NCBI GenBank assembly: GCA_964368455.1
Contig: CAYJAZ010000001.1
Span: forward strand, 129,971-193,970
Length of the DNA: 64,000 nucleotides
Direction of reading: 5' to 3'
Source: CAYJAZ01 sp964368455
GTDB lineage: Bacteria; Desulfobacterota; Desulfovibrionia; Desulfovibrionales; Desulfovibrionaceae
Under the pieces are notes generated by a model. That model did not search any database. It was not told the DNA's origin and was given only the letters and a program-made list of their open reading frames with translations. Below are positions 23,893 to 33,692 of this stretch, one piece after another. Numbering within the stretch: position 1 is the first letter of the stretch; each line of letters opens with the position of its first letter. The translations under genes and the position numbers were made by a program.

Positions 23893-24852
23893 ATGCGATT
23901 TTGTTTCATTATCACAGAAGATAGCTCTTTACTTTTGCAAAGAGTGCAAGAGCTTGCAGATGAATTTTATGCCAAACAAAAAGGCAAAGCTTCAAGACAT
24001 GTCTATTGGGGTAACGACGGCCTTTCTGCTGATTTTTGGCAGAAATTAACCATACAAAATCTCTTTCCTCAAGCAGATTTTTTCTTAATCCGTAATGCTG
24101 AAAAGCTAGACACAGAAACATGGAAAAAACTCACCGAGCATATAGGCACATTGCGTGATGATGCCTTTATTTTGATTGCTTTAGAAAATGCATGGGAAAA
24201 GGGTAAACCTAAAATTCCCGTACTTATTTCAGGGCAAAAGTGCTATTGTTTTGCAGAAAAAAAATCTTGGCTTATTAAAATCGCAGCCTTAACAGAGCAA
24301 ACAAAGCCAGCCTATGTCAAAAAAGGCATGCAAGCAAGAGGACTGAATGCCTCTTCTGCTCTTTTTGAAAAATTAGTGAATATTTTAGGCCTTAATGCCG
24401 CTGGTATTGACAATAGTTTAGATCAATTAGCCTTTGCTTGTGAAGACAGTGAAAAAAAAGAAATAAAAGAAGAATATTTAGAAATACTTTCGCCAGCTTC
24501 TGCCGAAGTGCTTTTATTTGACTATCTTGGCTATATAGAAAATAATAATACTATTAAACTTTGGGAAAAATTGCTTTTAGACGCAAAGGCAGAAGATGTT
24601 CTTTTTGGTTTTATTGCATTAATGACAAGGGAAGCAAGGCAACTTTGGCAATTGTTGAGTTCGGACAAAGTGAGCATACCTCCTTTTTTTGTGGCGAAAA
24701 AAACAGCTATGGCAAAAAAAATGGGTAAGATGAAAATCTTACAGATTTTCTTGCTTTGTCGTGAAGCTGAATGGGGCTTAAAAAGCGGCAGAAAAAACGA
24801 AATGCAAGCAATGGAAGAATTATTAGTAGGGCTTTCGCTTTTATATAGATAA
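23893..24852 (+). CDS. holA: DNA polymerase III delta subunit
   Basis: The clamp-loader delta subunit opens the beta sliding clamp during replication. The 319-aa length and layout fit HolA: an AAA-like N-terminal domain (FFLIRNAEKLDTETWKKL, about 55-72), KKGMQARGLNASSALFEKLVNILG (about 138-161, domain II), and a helical C-terminal domain (about 205-319). Similarity is moderate, as usual for this family. It follows the radical SAM gene by 4 bp and is closed by a hairpin at 24880-24919. Confidence 0.82.
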   Translation: MRFCFIITEDSSLLLQRVQELADEFYAKQKGKASRHVYWGNDGLSADFWQKLTIQNLFPQADFFLIRNAEKLDTETWKKLTEHIGTLRDDAFILIALENAWEKGKPKIPVLISGQKCYCFAEKKSWLIKIAALTEQTKPAYVKKGMQARGLNASSALFEKLVNILGLNAAGIDNSLDQLAFACEDSEKKEIKEEYLEILSPASAEVLLFDYLGYIENNNTIKLWEKLLLDAKAEDVLFGFIALMTREARQLWQLLSSDKVSIPPFFVAKKTAMAKKMGKMKILQIFLLCREAEWGLKSGRKNEMQAMEELLVGLSLLYR

Positions 24853-24879
24853 AAATTTTTCAAGTTTGAAATAAAATTA

Positions 24880-24919
24880 AGCACAATTTAATGCATTTTC
24901 TTTTGTATTAAATTGTGCT
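24880..24919 (+). terminator. Hairpin after holA
   Basis: AGCACAATTTAAT pairs with ATTAAATTGTGCT (13 bp) around a 14-nt loop, followed by ATTCTTTAAG. It lies 27 bp past the holA stop. Confidence 0.6.
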
Positions 24920-24977
24920 ATTCTTTAAGAAATAAAAGTATAAAGCATTTTCGACTACACAAGCAAAGGAATAGACC

Positions 24978-25682
24978 ATGCCATTAGAAGAAAAAGCAAT
25001 GAAAAAGCCTGTGAACAAAAATTCAGGACATAGGCAAAGACTTAAAGATAGATTTGAGAAAAATCCAAAAGACTTACAAGATTATGAGTTTTTAGAACTT
25101 TTGCTTGCTTACGCCATACCTAGAAAAGATACAAAGAATATAGCAAAAGATTTGCTACACAAAAACACCTTTCGTTCCTGCCTTCATCTTTCTACTGAAG
25201 AAATAGAAAAAGTTGAGAATGCTGGTAAGGGCGTTGCTTTTTATTTTAAAGTTTTGCAAGAATGCATGTATCGCTATAAATTCAGCGAAATTCAAGAAAA
25301 GCAAAAAATTTATTCTATGAAAGATTATGCTGATTTGGCTTATTTGCGATTAGCAGACAAAAAAGAAGAAGAACTTTGGCTTGCGGCATTAAACAGTTCA
25401 AATACGCTCATTTCTTTTGAAAGAATTGCTACAGGTTCATTGAGTTCTATTGAAGTGAATACTCGCTCTATAGCAGAAAAAGCGATGAATTTAAAAGCAA
25501 GCGGTATTATTTTATTTCACAATCATCCTGGCGGAAATGCAAGTCCAAGTCATAGTGATATAGAATTTACTTCACAAGTAGCATCTATTATAGAAGCTTT
25601 GGGTATTCGTCTTCTAGATCATCTTATAGTCACAGAGAATGAAGTTTATTGTATACAGTATAAAAAGCATTATAGCTTTTAA
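24978..25682 (+). CDS. RadC-family protein (JAB/MPN domain)
   Basis: A 234-aa protein. The N-terminal helix-hairpin-helix-like domain (about 15-80, HRQRLKDRFEKNP) precedes the JAB domain with HNHPGGNASPSHSDIEFT (about 177-194). The metal-binding His-x-His plus Ser/Asp pattern is intact. The family was once tied to DNA repair, but its true substrate is unknown. It stands alone between holA and lon. Confidence 0.9.
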   Translation: MPLEEKAMKKPVNKNSGHRQRLKDRFEKNPKDLQDYEFLELLLAYAIPRKDTKNIAKDLLHKNTFRSCLHLSTEEIEKVENAGKGVAFYFKVLQECMYRYKFSEIQEKQKIYSMKDYADLAYLRLADKKEEELWLAALNSSNTLISFERIATGSLSSIEVNTRSIAEKAMNLKASGIILFHNHPGGNASPSHSDIEFTSQVASIIEALGIRLLDHLIVTENEVYCIQYKKHYSF

Positions 25683-25885
25683 ATATAGCTATAGTTTACA
25701 AAAATGTAAAAAATTATAACATGATTTATCATATTGATTTAACTTATAAAATATAAATTTTCTATTAAAAAAACATAATGTAATAAGAAAAATTGAATAT
25801 CTATACTTGCCGAAAAGTTTAATCGTGTTTATTATTGATATAGTTTGATGTCATACAATAGAGATGTATACGAATTGAGGAAAAT

Positions 25886-28669
25886 ATGAATAAGAAAAAA
25901 AATACTATAACAAAGAAAATCGATGAAACAGTCGAAACATTTAATGAAATAGATAAAGAAGAAAACAGTAAAGAAAATGAACTTTTAGAACAAGATGCAT
26001 CAGCAGAAAATTTAACAGACGATATAGACGAATTAAATGAAATAAGCACGGCAGAAGTGCAAAAGCCAAAGAAGCGTAAAAGTAAGAAAAGCGTCGATCA
26101 AAACGATAAAGACGATTTAGATAAAGACATTGAAGAATATACAACAAGCGATGAATTTACTGAACAACTTATGGAACTTCTTTCTCGTGGCAAGGAAAGA
26201 TTACAAGATAAAGACGCAAAAAGCCGTAAAAAACGTGCTTCACGCAAAAATATCACTATCCAAACCGTTGACGCTAATTCGCTTAGACCAATGATTAGAG
26301 AAATGCAAGGCGAACAAGATTTTTCGCTTAGTCTTGAATCTATTCCGTCGCAATTGCCTGTCTTAGCTTTGAAAGATCTCGTTCTTTACAATTCAATGAT
26401 AGTGCCTTTGCATGAAACAAGATCCTTTGCTTTAGATGCTATTGACGAAGCATTAGGCTCACATCGCATGCTCTTTATCTGTACGCAAAAAAATACTGAA
26501 ATAGACATTCCGCAGGCAGAAGATCTGTATGATGTGGGTGTTGTTGTGATGATTTTGCGTATGGTAAGGCCACAAGAAAATCAAGCAAAACTCTTGATAC
26601 AAGGACTTTCAAGAGCAAAAGTTTTGAAATATCATGCAGGCAAACATGTCATGACAGCAAAGATCGAACTTATGCAAGATATTGAACTTGAAGAAGAAGA
26701 TAATCAAATCGATAAAGAAGCGTTGATTCGTCTTGCACGTGAACAAAGCGAAAGAATTTTACAACTTCGTGGCATACCCCTTCATGATGTAATGGCTGCT
26801 CTCAATAGCATACAAGCACCAGGCAAGCTTGCAGATATAATTGCAACAAATATGCGACTTGATGTGAGTGATGGCATTGAAATTCTAAAATGTTTAGATC
26901 CGCTTGAAAGATTACGTAAAATAAATACCTTGCTCGCCCATGAAATTGAAATTGCAACTATGCAAGAGCATATTCAAGGCATGGCAAAAGACGGTATGGA
27001 TAAAGCACAAAAAGATTATTATTTAAGAGAACAATTAAAGGCTATTCGCACAGAATTAGGCGAAAGAGGCTCTGCAGAAGAAGAGCTTGAAAGTTTGCAA
27101 GAGGCTTTATTAAAAGCTGGACTTCCAAAAGAAGTGAAAAAAGAAGCAGACAAGCAATACAAAAGATTGTCTACAATGAATAACGATTCTTCTGAAGCCT
27201 CAGTCATACGCACTTATTTAGAATGGCTTGCAGACTTGCCTTGGAAGAAAAGTTCTAAGGACGTACTTGACATTTTAAAGGCTAAAGAAATTTTAGACGA
27301 AGATCATTATGGACTAGAAAAAATCAAGGACAGAATATTAGAATTTTTAGCTGTTCGCAAATTAAATCCGAATACAAAGGGTTCAATCCTCTGTTTTGCA
27401 GGCCCTCCAGGCGTAGGTAAAACTTCTTTAGGAAAGTCTATTGCACGTGCTATGGGCAGAAAATTCCAACGTTTTTCATTGGGTGGAATGCGTGACGAAG
27501 CTGAAATCCGTGGACACAGAAGAACCTATATAGGAGCAATGCCAGGTAGACTTATTCAAGCTTTGAAACAAGCTGGAACACGTAATCCTGTGATATTGTT
27601 AGACGAAATTGATAAGCTTGCTTCTGACTATAGAGGCGATCCATCTTCAGCCTTACTTGAGGTTTTAGATCCAGAACAAAATGTCAATTTTTCAGATCAT
27701 TATCTCAATGTTCCTTTTGACTTATCAAAAGTGCTCTTTATCTGTACTGCTAACCATTTAGAAAATATACCAAATGCTTTAAGAGACAGATTAGAAATAA
27801 TTTCTCTTTCAGGCTATACAGAGCAAGAAAAACTTGCGATTTCAGAAAAATACCTTGTGCCAAAACAAGTGAATGAAAATGGCTTGAAAAAAGACGATGT
27901 GAAGTTTAGCAAGAAATCCTTAGAGGAAATTATTCATAAATACACAAGAGAAGCAGGACTTCGTAATCTTGAACGTGAAATTGGCTCTGTGTGCCGTAAA
28001 TTGGCAAGGAAAAAAGCCGAAGGTTCGCAAGCTAAAACTACTGTCACACCAAAGCTTGTAGAAAACTTACTTGGTATTCCACGTTATTTAGACGAAGAAA
28101 AAGATAAACATCTGCAAGCAGGCGTAGCACAAGGGCTGGCTTGGACTCAAGTTGGTGGCGAAGTGCTTTATGTTGAAGTAAGCACAATGAAAGGAAAAGG
28201 CTCTCTCACGCTCACAGGACAACTTGGTGACGTGATGAAAGAAAGTGCAACAGCCGCCCTATCCTATGCAAGAGCACATGCAAAAGAATGGAATATAGAA
28301 GAAGATTTTAACGAAAAATTAGACATACATATTCATGTTCCTGCTGGTGCAACTCCAAAAGACGGCCCATCAGCTGGTGTCACAATAACTTCAGCTCTTC
28401 TTTCTGCTTTGTCTAATAAGCCATTGAGGGCAGATATCTGCATGACTGGTGAAATAACTTTAAGAGGCAGAGTTCTTCCTGTTGGTGGAATCAAAGAAAA
28501 GCTCCTTGCTGCGGTAGCAAGAGGTTTAAAACAAGTTGTGATTCCTTCACAAAATAAGAAAGATATAGAAGAAATTCCAGAAGACTTGAGAAAGAAAATC
28601 AAAATTCATCCTGTTTCTACAATAGATGAATTATTGACTTTTGTTTTTGAAGACGAAAAAGCTCAATAA
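25886..28669 (+). CDS. lon: ATP-dependent Lon protease with long charged N-terminal extension
   Basis: A cytoplasmic AAA+ serine protease that degrades damaged and regulatory proteins. The LON N-domain starts near residue 157 (LPVLALKDLVLYNSMIVPL). The ATPase has GPPGVGKTSLGKS (about 509-521). The protease part has the serine in PKDGPSAGVT and the lysine in GGIKEKLLAAVARG. The core is of usual size, but the first about 155 residues are an acidic/lysine-rich low-complexity extension. The total of 927 aa exceeds the usual 780-820. The start is supported by GAGG upstream of ATG 25886. A terminator follows at 28681. Confidence 0.96.
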   Translation: MNKKKNTITKKIDETVETFNEIDKEENSKENELLEQDASAENLTDDIDELNEISTAEVQKPKKRKSKKSVDQNDKDDLDKDIEEYTTSDEFTEQLMELLSRGKERLQDKDAKSRKKRASRKNITIQTVDANSLRPMIREMQGEQDFSLSLESIPSQLPVLALKDLVLYNSMIVPLHETRSFALDAIDEALGSHRMLFICTQKNTEIDIPQAEDLYDVGVVVMILRMVRPQENQAKLLIQGLSRAKVLKYHAGKHVMTAKIELMQDIELEEEDNQIDKEALIRLAREQSERILQLRGIPLHDVMAALNSIQAPGKLADIIATNMRLDVSDGIEILKCLDPLERLRKINTLLAHEIEIATMQEHIQGMAKDGMDKAQKDYYLREQLKAIRTELGERGSAEEELESLQEALLKAGLPKEVKKEADKQYKRLSTMNNDSSEASVIRTYLEWLADLPWKKSSKDVLDILKAKEILDEDHYGLEKIKDRILEFLAVRKLNPNTKGSILCFAGPPGVGKTSLGKSIARAMGRKFQRFSLGGMRDEAEIRGHRRTYIGAMPGRLIQALKQAGTRNPVILLDEIDKLASDYRGDPSSALLEVLDPEQNVNFSDHYLNVPFDLSKVLFICTANHLENIPNALRDRLEIISLSGYTEQEKLAISEKYLVPKQVNENGLKKDDVKFSKKSLEEIIHKYTREAGLRNLEREIGSVCRKLARKKAEGSQAKTTVTPKLVENLLGIPRYLDEEKDKHLQAGVAQGLAWTQVGGEVLYVEVSTMKGKGSLTLTGQLGDVMKESATAALSYARAHAKEWNIEEDFNEKLDIHIHVPAGATPKDGPSAGVTITSALLSALSNKPLRADICMTGEITLRGRVLPVGGIKEKLLAAVARGLKQVVIPSQNKKDIEEIPEDLRKKIKIHPVSTIDELLTFVFEDEKAQ

Positions 28670-28680
28670 GATAAAAAAGT

Positions 28681-28715
28681 AAAAACTAGCAAGAAATTTT
28701 CTTGCTAGTTTTTTT
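28681..28715 (+). terminator. Terminator after lon
   Basis: AAAAACTAGCAAG, a short AAATTTT loop, CTTGCTAGTTTTT, then more T. It lies 12 bp past the lon stop. Confidence 0.85.
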
Positions 28716-28858
28716 GTGGCCTTGTTTCTTTTATAAAAATATTCTAATGATGAATTGCACTAAGGCTTTTAGCTATTCTTTCTACTGCCTTATAGACTTG
28801 ACAAGAAAGCAGTATACATGCATTATACATATGTGAAAGTTTTGTGTGAGGAGTGTGT

Positions 28859-30040
28859 ATGCAATATAGAATGCTTGGTAAAACGGGCTTAGAAGTGAGT
28901 GTCTTAGGCTTTGGTTTTATGCGTCTTCCTTGCCATACGCACACAATAGATGGAAAGTCCATAAAAGAAGTAGACTTCGAACTCACAGAAAAACTTTTTG
29001 ACAAAGCTTTAGAACTTGGCATTAATTATTTCGACACTGCAAGCATTTACCACGGCGGACAAGCTGAAACTGTGCTTGGCAAGCTTGTAGCGAAAAAAGG
29101 CAATAGAAAAGACATTATCATTACAACAAAGATGCCTTGTTCACGCATTACCTCTACAGAACATTTTGAAAAATTCTTTAATCAGCAATTAGAAGCCCTA
29201 CAAACAGATTATATAGATATCTATCTCATGCATTCACTCAACAAAACACGTTGGGAATTTATGAAGAAATTAGGTGCTTTAGACTTTTTAGAAAGAAAGA
29301 AAAAAGAAGGAAAGATCAAGCATATCGGTTTTTCTTTTCACGATGCTATTGAAACTTTGTATGATATAGTAGAAGAATATCCATTTGAAGTTGCACAAAT
29401 CCAACTCAACTATATAGACACAGAAATACAAGCGGGCATTAAAGGTTTTAATTATCTTGTGGAAAAAGGACTTGGCGTACTTATTGTCGAACCCCTTAAA
29501 GGCGGCACATTAGCAAATAATATTCCAGAACAAATCAAAGAAATCTGGGAAAGTGCTGAAATAAATAGAAGCCCAGCTGAATGGGGTATGCGTTGGATCT
29601 TTGACAAAGCTGGTGTTTCATGTGCTTTAAGTGGAATGAATTCTATAGAGCAATTAGAAGAAAATGCTAGAATTGCGAGCACGCACGAAATAAATTCACT
29701 CACAGAAAAAAATAAAACTTTTTATAGAAAAGCAAGAAAAACACTTCTTGCTCTTGCTGCTATCCAGTGTACGGCATGTAAGTATTGTATGCCATGTGGG
29801 CATAGTGTTGATATACCAAATATTTTTTCCTTATATAATCAATTGATTATGTTTAAAAATAAGAATTGGGTGGCAAAACAATACGCAACAGCCTTATTAA
29901 ATAATGAGGGAGCAACGCATTGCAGAGCTTGCAAAAAATGCAGTAGAAAATGTCCTCAAGGTATTGATGTTCCAACACAGTTACGTAGGGTGCATGATAT
30001 TTTAGTTGCTTTAATAGACGAAGAAAAAATTAAGCTCTAA
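28859..30040 (+). CDS. Aldo/keto reductase with C-terminal [4Fe-4S] domain
   Basis: A 393-aa cytoplasmic oxidoreductase. The AKR TIM-barrel has LGKTGLEVSVLGFGFMRLP (5-23), FDTASIYHGGQAE (Asp/Tyr of the tetrad, about 56-70), TTKMP and DIYLMHSLN. The C-terminal about 90 residues add a ferredoxin-like part with CTACKYCMPCGHSVDIP and CRACKKCSRKCPQGIDVP, enough cysteines for two [4Fe-4S] clusters. The substrate is unknown. ATG 28859 is preferred over the in-frame GTG 28853 because GAGGAG sits at the right distance. Confidence 0.9.
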   Translation: MQYRMLGKTGLEVSVLGFGFMRLPCHTHTIDGKSIKEVDFELTEKLFDKALELGINYFDTASIYHGGQAETVLGKLVAKKGNRKDIIITTKMPCSRITSTEHFEKFFNQQLEALQTDYIDIYLMHSLNKTRWEFMKKLGALDFLERKKKEGKIKHIGFSFHDAIETLYDIVEEYPFEVAQIQLNYIDTEIQAGIKGFNYLVEKGLGVLIVEPLKGGTLANNIPEQIKEIWESAEINRSPAEWGMRWIFDKAGVSCALSGMNSIEQLEENARIASTHEINSLTEKNKTFYRKARKTLLALAAIQCTACKYCMPCGHSVDIPNIFSLYNQLIMFKNKNWVAKQYATALLNNEGATHCRACKKCSRKCPQGIDVPTQLRRVHDILVALIDEEKIKL

Positions 30041-30117
30041 AGATTTTGTTTAATTCTCCGATATATTTATTGTACGATGTTTTTACTATATAATAGTATT
30101 TTTAAAGAGAGTAAAAT

Positions 30118-30600
30118 ATGGCTATAGATAATGAAAAAATATTATCAGTTGAAGAAACACATGAACTGCATCTTATACAGCTTGTTACCTTTTTCTTAGG
30201 TGAAGAAGAATACGCTGTAGACATATTAACAGTAAATGAAATTATACGTTTAATGCAAATCACGCCTGTGCCAAATGCTCCTGTCTTCTTAGAGGGTGTT
30301 GTTAATTTACGTGGTAAGGTTATTCCTGTTGTTGCATTGCGTAAAAGATTTGACCTTGAAGATCGCGAATGTGACAATAATACACGTATTATAGTCATGG
30401 AAGTGCAGCAGAAAATTATTGGCTTTATGGTGGATTCTGTTTCAGAAGTATTGCGTATTGACGAAAGAATAATCGAAGATACACCGCCTATTGTTTCTGG
30501 CGGTATAAATGGCGAATATATCAAAGGTGTTGCAAGATTAGAGGGTAGGTTGCTTATTATACTTGATCTTGATAAATTGCTTGAATCTAGCCCAATATAG
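30118..30600 (+). CDS. cheW: Chemotaxis adaptor protein CheW
   Basis: A 160-aa adaptor that bridges chemoreceptors and the CheA kinase. The pattern LVTFFLGEEEYAVDILTVNEIIR (about 22-44), PNAPVFLEGVVNLRGKVIPVVALRKRFDL (about 54-82) and GFMVDSVSEVLRI (about 101-113) is the CheW fold. It is a single gene without other che genes in the window. A terminator shared with trmH follows at 30615. Confidence 0.95.
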   Translation: MAIDNEKILSVEETHELHLIQLVTFFLGEEEYAVDILTVNEIIRLMQITPVPNAPVFLEGVVNLRGKVIPVVALRKRFDLEDRECDNNTRIIVMEVQQKIIGFMVDSVSEVLRIDERIIEDTPPIVSGGINGEYIKGVARLEGRLLIILDLDKLLESSPI

Positions 30601-30614
30601 GCTATGTAAATTAA

Positions 30615-30650
30615 AATAAAAAAAGGAGCTATTAAGCTCCTTTTTTTTTA
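30615..30650. terminator. Bidirectional terminator between cheW and trmH
   Basis: A run of A, GGAGCT, short loop, AGCTCC and a run of T. It separates two convergent genes. Confidence 0.85.
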
Positions 30651-31220
30651 TTTTTCTAGCCAAGACTCTAATTTTGCATTGTATTTATCTTGTGGCATAC
30701 GGCTTTTGTCGTAATAGCCAAGAGCTTGTCTTTGTCTGCTTGCTTCGCCCAATAAAAGGGCAGCTGCAACAGAAACATTGAAAGATTGAATCATACCAAA
30801 CATTGGAATATAGATTTCGCCGTCTGCATGCTTTAAAAGTTCGGCTGGCACTCCAGAATGCTCATTACCCATGATAATAGCTGTTGGTTGAGCTAAGTCA
30901 TAAGAATACATAGTTTCAGATATTGGAGTGCAGGCAGTTGCGAGTAATTTATAGCCTTTGAGAGCTGTAAGAAGCGATTGCGTATTCTCATGTCTTACGC
31001 TGTCTACCCATTTCTTAGCAGAAGCAGAAGTTTTCTTTGCGAGCACAGGAAATGCTGTGTCTGTATAGTAAAGATGTACTTCGCTCACACCAAAAGCATC
31101 TGCTGAACGGTAGATAGCAGAAACATTGTGTGGATCGTGTATATTTGCAAGAACAAGAGTGAGATCATGTTGTCTATGATTGAGCACTCTTTCTATTTTT
31201 TCTCTTCTTTCGTCTGTCAT
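30648..31220 (-). CDS. trmH: SpoU/TrmH-family tRNA 2'-O-methyltransferase
   Basis: A 190-aa SPOUT methyltransferase. TrmH methylates the 2'-OH of G18 in the D-loop of tRNAs. The three SpoU motifs are clear: VLANIHDPHNVSAIYRSADAFGV (about 22-44), TAIIMGNEHSGVP (about 112-124) and IPMFGMIQSFNVSVAAALLL (about 137-156). Its RQRQALGYY tail fits TrmH rather than RlmB. It is a single gene convergent with cheW. Confidence 0.87.
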   Translation of the reverse strand: MTDERREKIERVLNHRQHDLTLVLANIHDPHNVSAIYRSADAFGVSEVHLYYTDTAFPVLAKKTSASAKKWVDSVRHENTQSLLTALKGYKLLATACTPISETMYSYDLAQPTAIIMGNEHSGVPAELLKHADGEIYIPMFGMIQSFNVSVAAALLLGEASRQRQALGYYDKSRMPQDKYNAKLESWLEK

Positions 31221-31248
31221 GATAATGAAATCCTAATTTATACTTAGA

Positions 31249-31284
31249 GATTTTGCTTCTTTTGAACAAATTGAAGGCAAAATC
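31249..31284 (-). terminator. Weak hairpin downstream of hisG
   Basis: GATTTTGC pairs with GCAAAATC with an additional inner TTC/GAA. It lies 15 bp past the hisG stop on the minus strand. The T run is poor, so termination is uncertain. Confidence 0.35.
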
Positions 31285-31298
31285 CTTGCTCGTTAAAG

Positions 31299-32183
31299 CT
31301 AGATCAATTTATTGAGTGAAAATTCTAAGATACCTTCAGCACCAGCTGCTTTAAGTTCAGGAATAAGATCACGTACAGTATTTGTGTCTACAACTGTTTC
31401 CACAGAAATCCATGCAGCATCGCTCAATGGAGAAACTGTTGGCGAATTAAGTGCTGGTAATTTATCTAAAATAGTATCGAGGTTATGGGCAGGTGCATTC
31501 ATCTTGATACAAACATAAGAATCAGCACGCAAAGCACCAGTAAGAAGCATTTCTATTTGATCGATTTTTTTACGTCTAATTGGATCATTATACGCTTCTT
31601 TATTTGCAATAAGCACAGTATTTGAGCTTAAAACTTCGTCTATCACTCTGAGATTATGTGCTTTTATAGTTGTTTCTGTTTCGGTCACTTCAACTATAGC
31701 ATCAACTAAACCTTCAACTACTTTTGCTTCTGTAGCACCGTGTGAAAAAACAGTTTTCACGCTAATACCTTTGCTTGCAAAATATTTTTGTGTCATACCC
31801 ATAAGTTCAGTAGCAATAGTCTTGCCTTCTAAGTCTTCAGGCTTGCAATAAGGCGAATCGTTTTGTACAGCTAAAACCCAGCGAGCTGGTTTTTTTGAAA
31901 CTTTTGAATATATCAAATCGCAGATAACTTCAACATCAGCATCTTTTTCTAAAAGCCAATCTCTGCCTGTAAGGCCAAGATCTAAGACATTATCTTGAAT
32001 ATAAAGAGGGATTTCTTGCACTTTGCAAAGACGTGCTGTAATTTCTTTATCGTCAATACTTGGAAAGTAATTTCTATTAGAACGACGAATTTTCCAACCA
32101 GCACGAGCAAAAAGATCTACGGTTGCGTCTTCGAGTGAACCTTTTGGAATGCCTAATTTGATAATTGGATTATCTAAAGTCAT
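31299..32183 (-). CDS. hisG: ATP phosphoribosyltransferase, long form
   Basis: It catalyses the first step of histidine synthesis, joining PRPP to ATP. The 294 aa place it with the long HisG (catalytic plus C-terminal regulatory domain, feedback-inhibited by His) rather than the short HisZ-dependent form. Motifs: LGIPKGSLEDATVDLFARAG (12-31), LGLTGRDWLLE (about 68-78) and AIVEVTETETTIKAHNLRVID (about 162-182, PRPP loop). The regulatory domain is about 225-294. It is next to hisI on the same strand, 78 bp downstream, not in a full his operon. Confidence 0.95.
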   Translation of the reverse strand: MTLDNPIIKLGIPKGSLEDATVDLFARAGWKIRRSNRNYFPSIDDKEITARLCKVQEIPLYIQDNVLDLGLTGRDWLLEKDADVEVICDLIYSKVSKKPARWVLAVQNDSPYCKPEDLEGKTIATELMGMTQKYFASKGISVKTVFSHGATEAKVVEGLVDAIVEVTETETTIKAHNLRVIDEVLSSNTVLIANKEAYNDPIRRKKIDQIEMLLTGALRADSYVCIKMNAPAHNLDTILDKLPALNSPTVSPLSDAAWISVETVVDTNTVRDLIPELKAAGAEGILEFSLNKLI

Positions 32184-32261
32184 AAGTAAATCCTTTATTT
32201 TTCGTTTGTTTTTAGTTTATCTTTCTTTTTTCTACTAGAGAGATGTTACATATATATTACA

Positions 32262-32621
32262 CTAAACAAGAGGACTGCATTCTACAAGTTTTGCGTCCTT
32301 AATTTCTCTATAAAAACAAGAAAGATGATTAGTATGGCAAGCAGCGCCTTCTTGTTCGATCAAGAGTAATACACAATCATTATCACAGTCAATACGAATG
32401 CTATGCACCTTTTGCAGATGTCCAGACGATTCACCTTTTTTCCAAAGTTTATTTCTTGAACGTGAAAAATAGTGAGCAAAACCAGTTGCTAAGGTTTTTT
32501 CCCATGCTTCTTCATTCATAAAGGCAAACATCAAGACTTCTTTTGTTTTATAATCTTGTGCAATAGTGCCTACAAGGCCATTGGCCTTTGTAAAGTCTGG
32601 AAGATTTTTTAACTCTTGCAT
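32262..32621 (-). CDS. hisI: Phosphoribosyl-AMP cyclohydrolase
   Basis: The enzyme hydrolyses PR-AMP in histidine synthesis and is zinc dependent. ATG at 32621 (MQELKNLPDF) is chosen because it lies 1 bp from the prfA stop and gives the family's usual start and 119-aa length; a longer in-frame reading from 32687 overlaps prfA. Motifs: VLMFAFMNEEAWEKTL, HYFSRSRNKLWKKGESSGH and RIDCDNDCVLLLIEQEGAACHTNHLSCFY with the metal-binding residues. It is the monofunctional form, with no PR-ATP pyrophosphatase part. Confidence 0.94.
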   Translation of the reverse strand: MQELKNLPDFTKANGLVGTIAQDYKTKEVLMFAFMNEEAWEKTLATGFAHYFSRSRNKLWKKGESSGHLQKVHSIRIDCDNDCVLLLIEQEGAACHTNHLSCFYREIKDAKLVECSPLV

Positions 32622-32622
32622 A

Positions 32623-33690
32623 TTATTCGCTTTGTCCTTTGAGGGCTTCTGCTTGAGAATGCGAGACAAGAGCGTCAATAATTGCATTGATTTCGCCTTC
32701 CATCACGCGTTCAAGTGAATAGAGTGTGAGGTTGATTCTATGATCTGTAAGTCTGCCTTGAGGGAAGTTGTAGGTTCTGATACGTTCAGAACGATCGCCA
32801 GAGCCAACTAATTGCTTTCTTTCAGAAGCTTGTTCATTGTGTGCTTTATCTTGTTCAGCTTGTAAGATACGTGAAGCGAGAACTTTCATCGCACGTGCTT
32901 TATTTTTATGCTGTGACTTTTCGTCTTGGCAAGTAACAACTACGCCTGTAGGAATATGAGTTAAACGCACAGCAGATTCAGTTTTGTTAACGTGCTGTCC
33001 GCCAGCACCAGAGGCACGATACACGTCTATGCGTATATCTTCTGGCTTGAGATCAACTTCAACTTCGTCTGCTTCTGCCATAATAGCAACAGTTGCAGCA
33101 GAAGTGTGGATTCTTCCTTGTGATTCAGTTTCTGGAACACGTTGTACACGATGCGTGCCTGATTCGTATTTCAATCTTGAATACACTCTGTCGCCAGAAA
33201 TGATAGCGATAACTTCTTTATAGCCGCCAGTTTCTGACTCACTTTCAGAAATAATTTCAACTTTCCACTTCATTGTTTCAGCGTATCTGCAATACATACG
33301 GAAAAGATCGCCTGCAAAGATAGAAGCTTCATCTCCGCCTGTACCAGCTCTGATTTCAAGAACGATATTCTTGCTATCAAGAGGATCTGTTGGCAGAAGG
33401 AGCACCTTGATTTGCTGTTCGATTTTTGGCAATTCTTCTTCAATAGAAGCAATTTCTTCAGCTGCCATTTCACGCATGTCAGGATCTGAATCGTTGAGCA
33501 ATTCTTTATTTTCTTTGTATTGTTCGTTTAATTGAGTGTAATTATTGTAAAGTCCAACAATATCACGCAAATCTGCATGTGCCTTTGTTGTTTTCTTGTA
33601 CAAATCTTGATCTTGATAGATAGCTGGATCTGCTAATTGTTCTTCAAGTTCAAGGTATTTTTGTTTGTAATCTTCTAGTTTATTAAACAT
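32623..33690 (-). CDS. prfA: Peptide chain release factor 1
   Basis: RF1 recognises UAA and UAG stop codons and triggers peptidyl-tRNA hydrolysis. The GGQ loop is in RASGAGGQHVNKTESAVRLTHIP (about 225-247), and the PET-type codon-recognition region is in GTHRVQRVPETESQGRIHTSAA (about 181-202). Length 355 aa is standard. It lies between the DUF1385 gene (2 bp upstream) and hisI (1 bp downstream), so translation is probably coupled. Confidence 0.97.
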   Translation of the reverse strand: MFNKLEDYKQKYLELEEQLADPAIYQDQDLYKKTTKAHADLRDIVGLYNNYTQLNEQYKENKELLNDSDPDMREMAAEEIASIEEELPKIEQQIKVLLLPTDPLDSKNIVLEIRAGTGGDEASIFAGDLFRMYCRYAETMKWKVEIISESESETGGYKEVIAIISGDRVYSRLKYESGTHRVQRVPETESQGRIHTSAATVAIMAEADEVEVDLKPEDIRIDVYRASGAGGQHVNKTESAVRLTHIPTGVVVTCQDEKSQHKNKARAMKVLASRILQAEQDKAHNEQASERKQLVGSGDRSERIRTYNFPQGRLTDHRINLTLYSLERVMEGEINAIIDALVSHSQAEALKGQSE

Positions 33691-33692
33691 TT

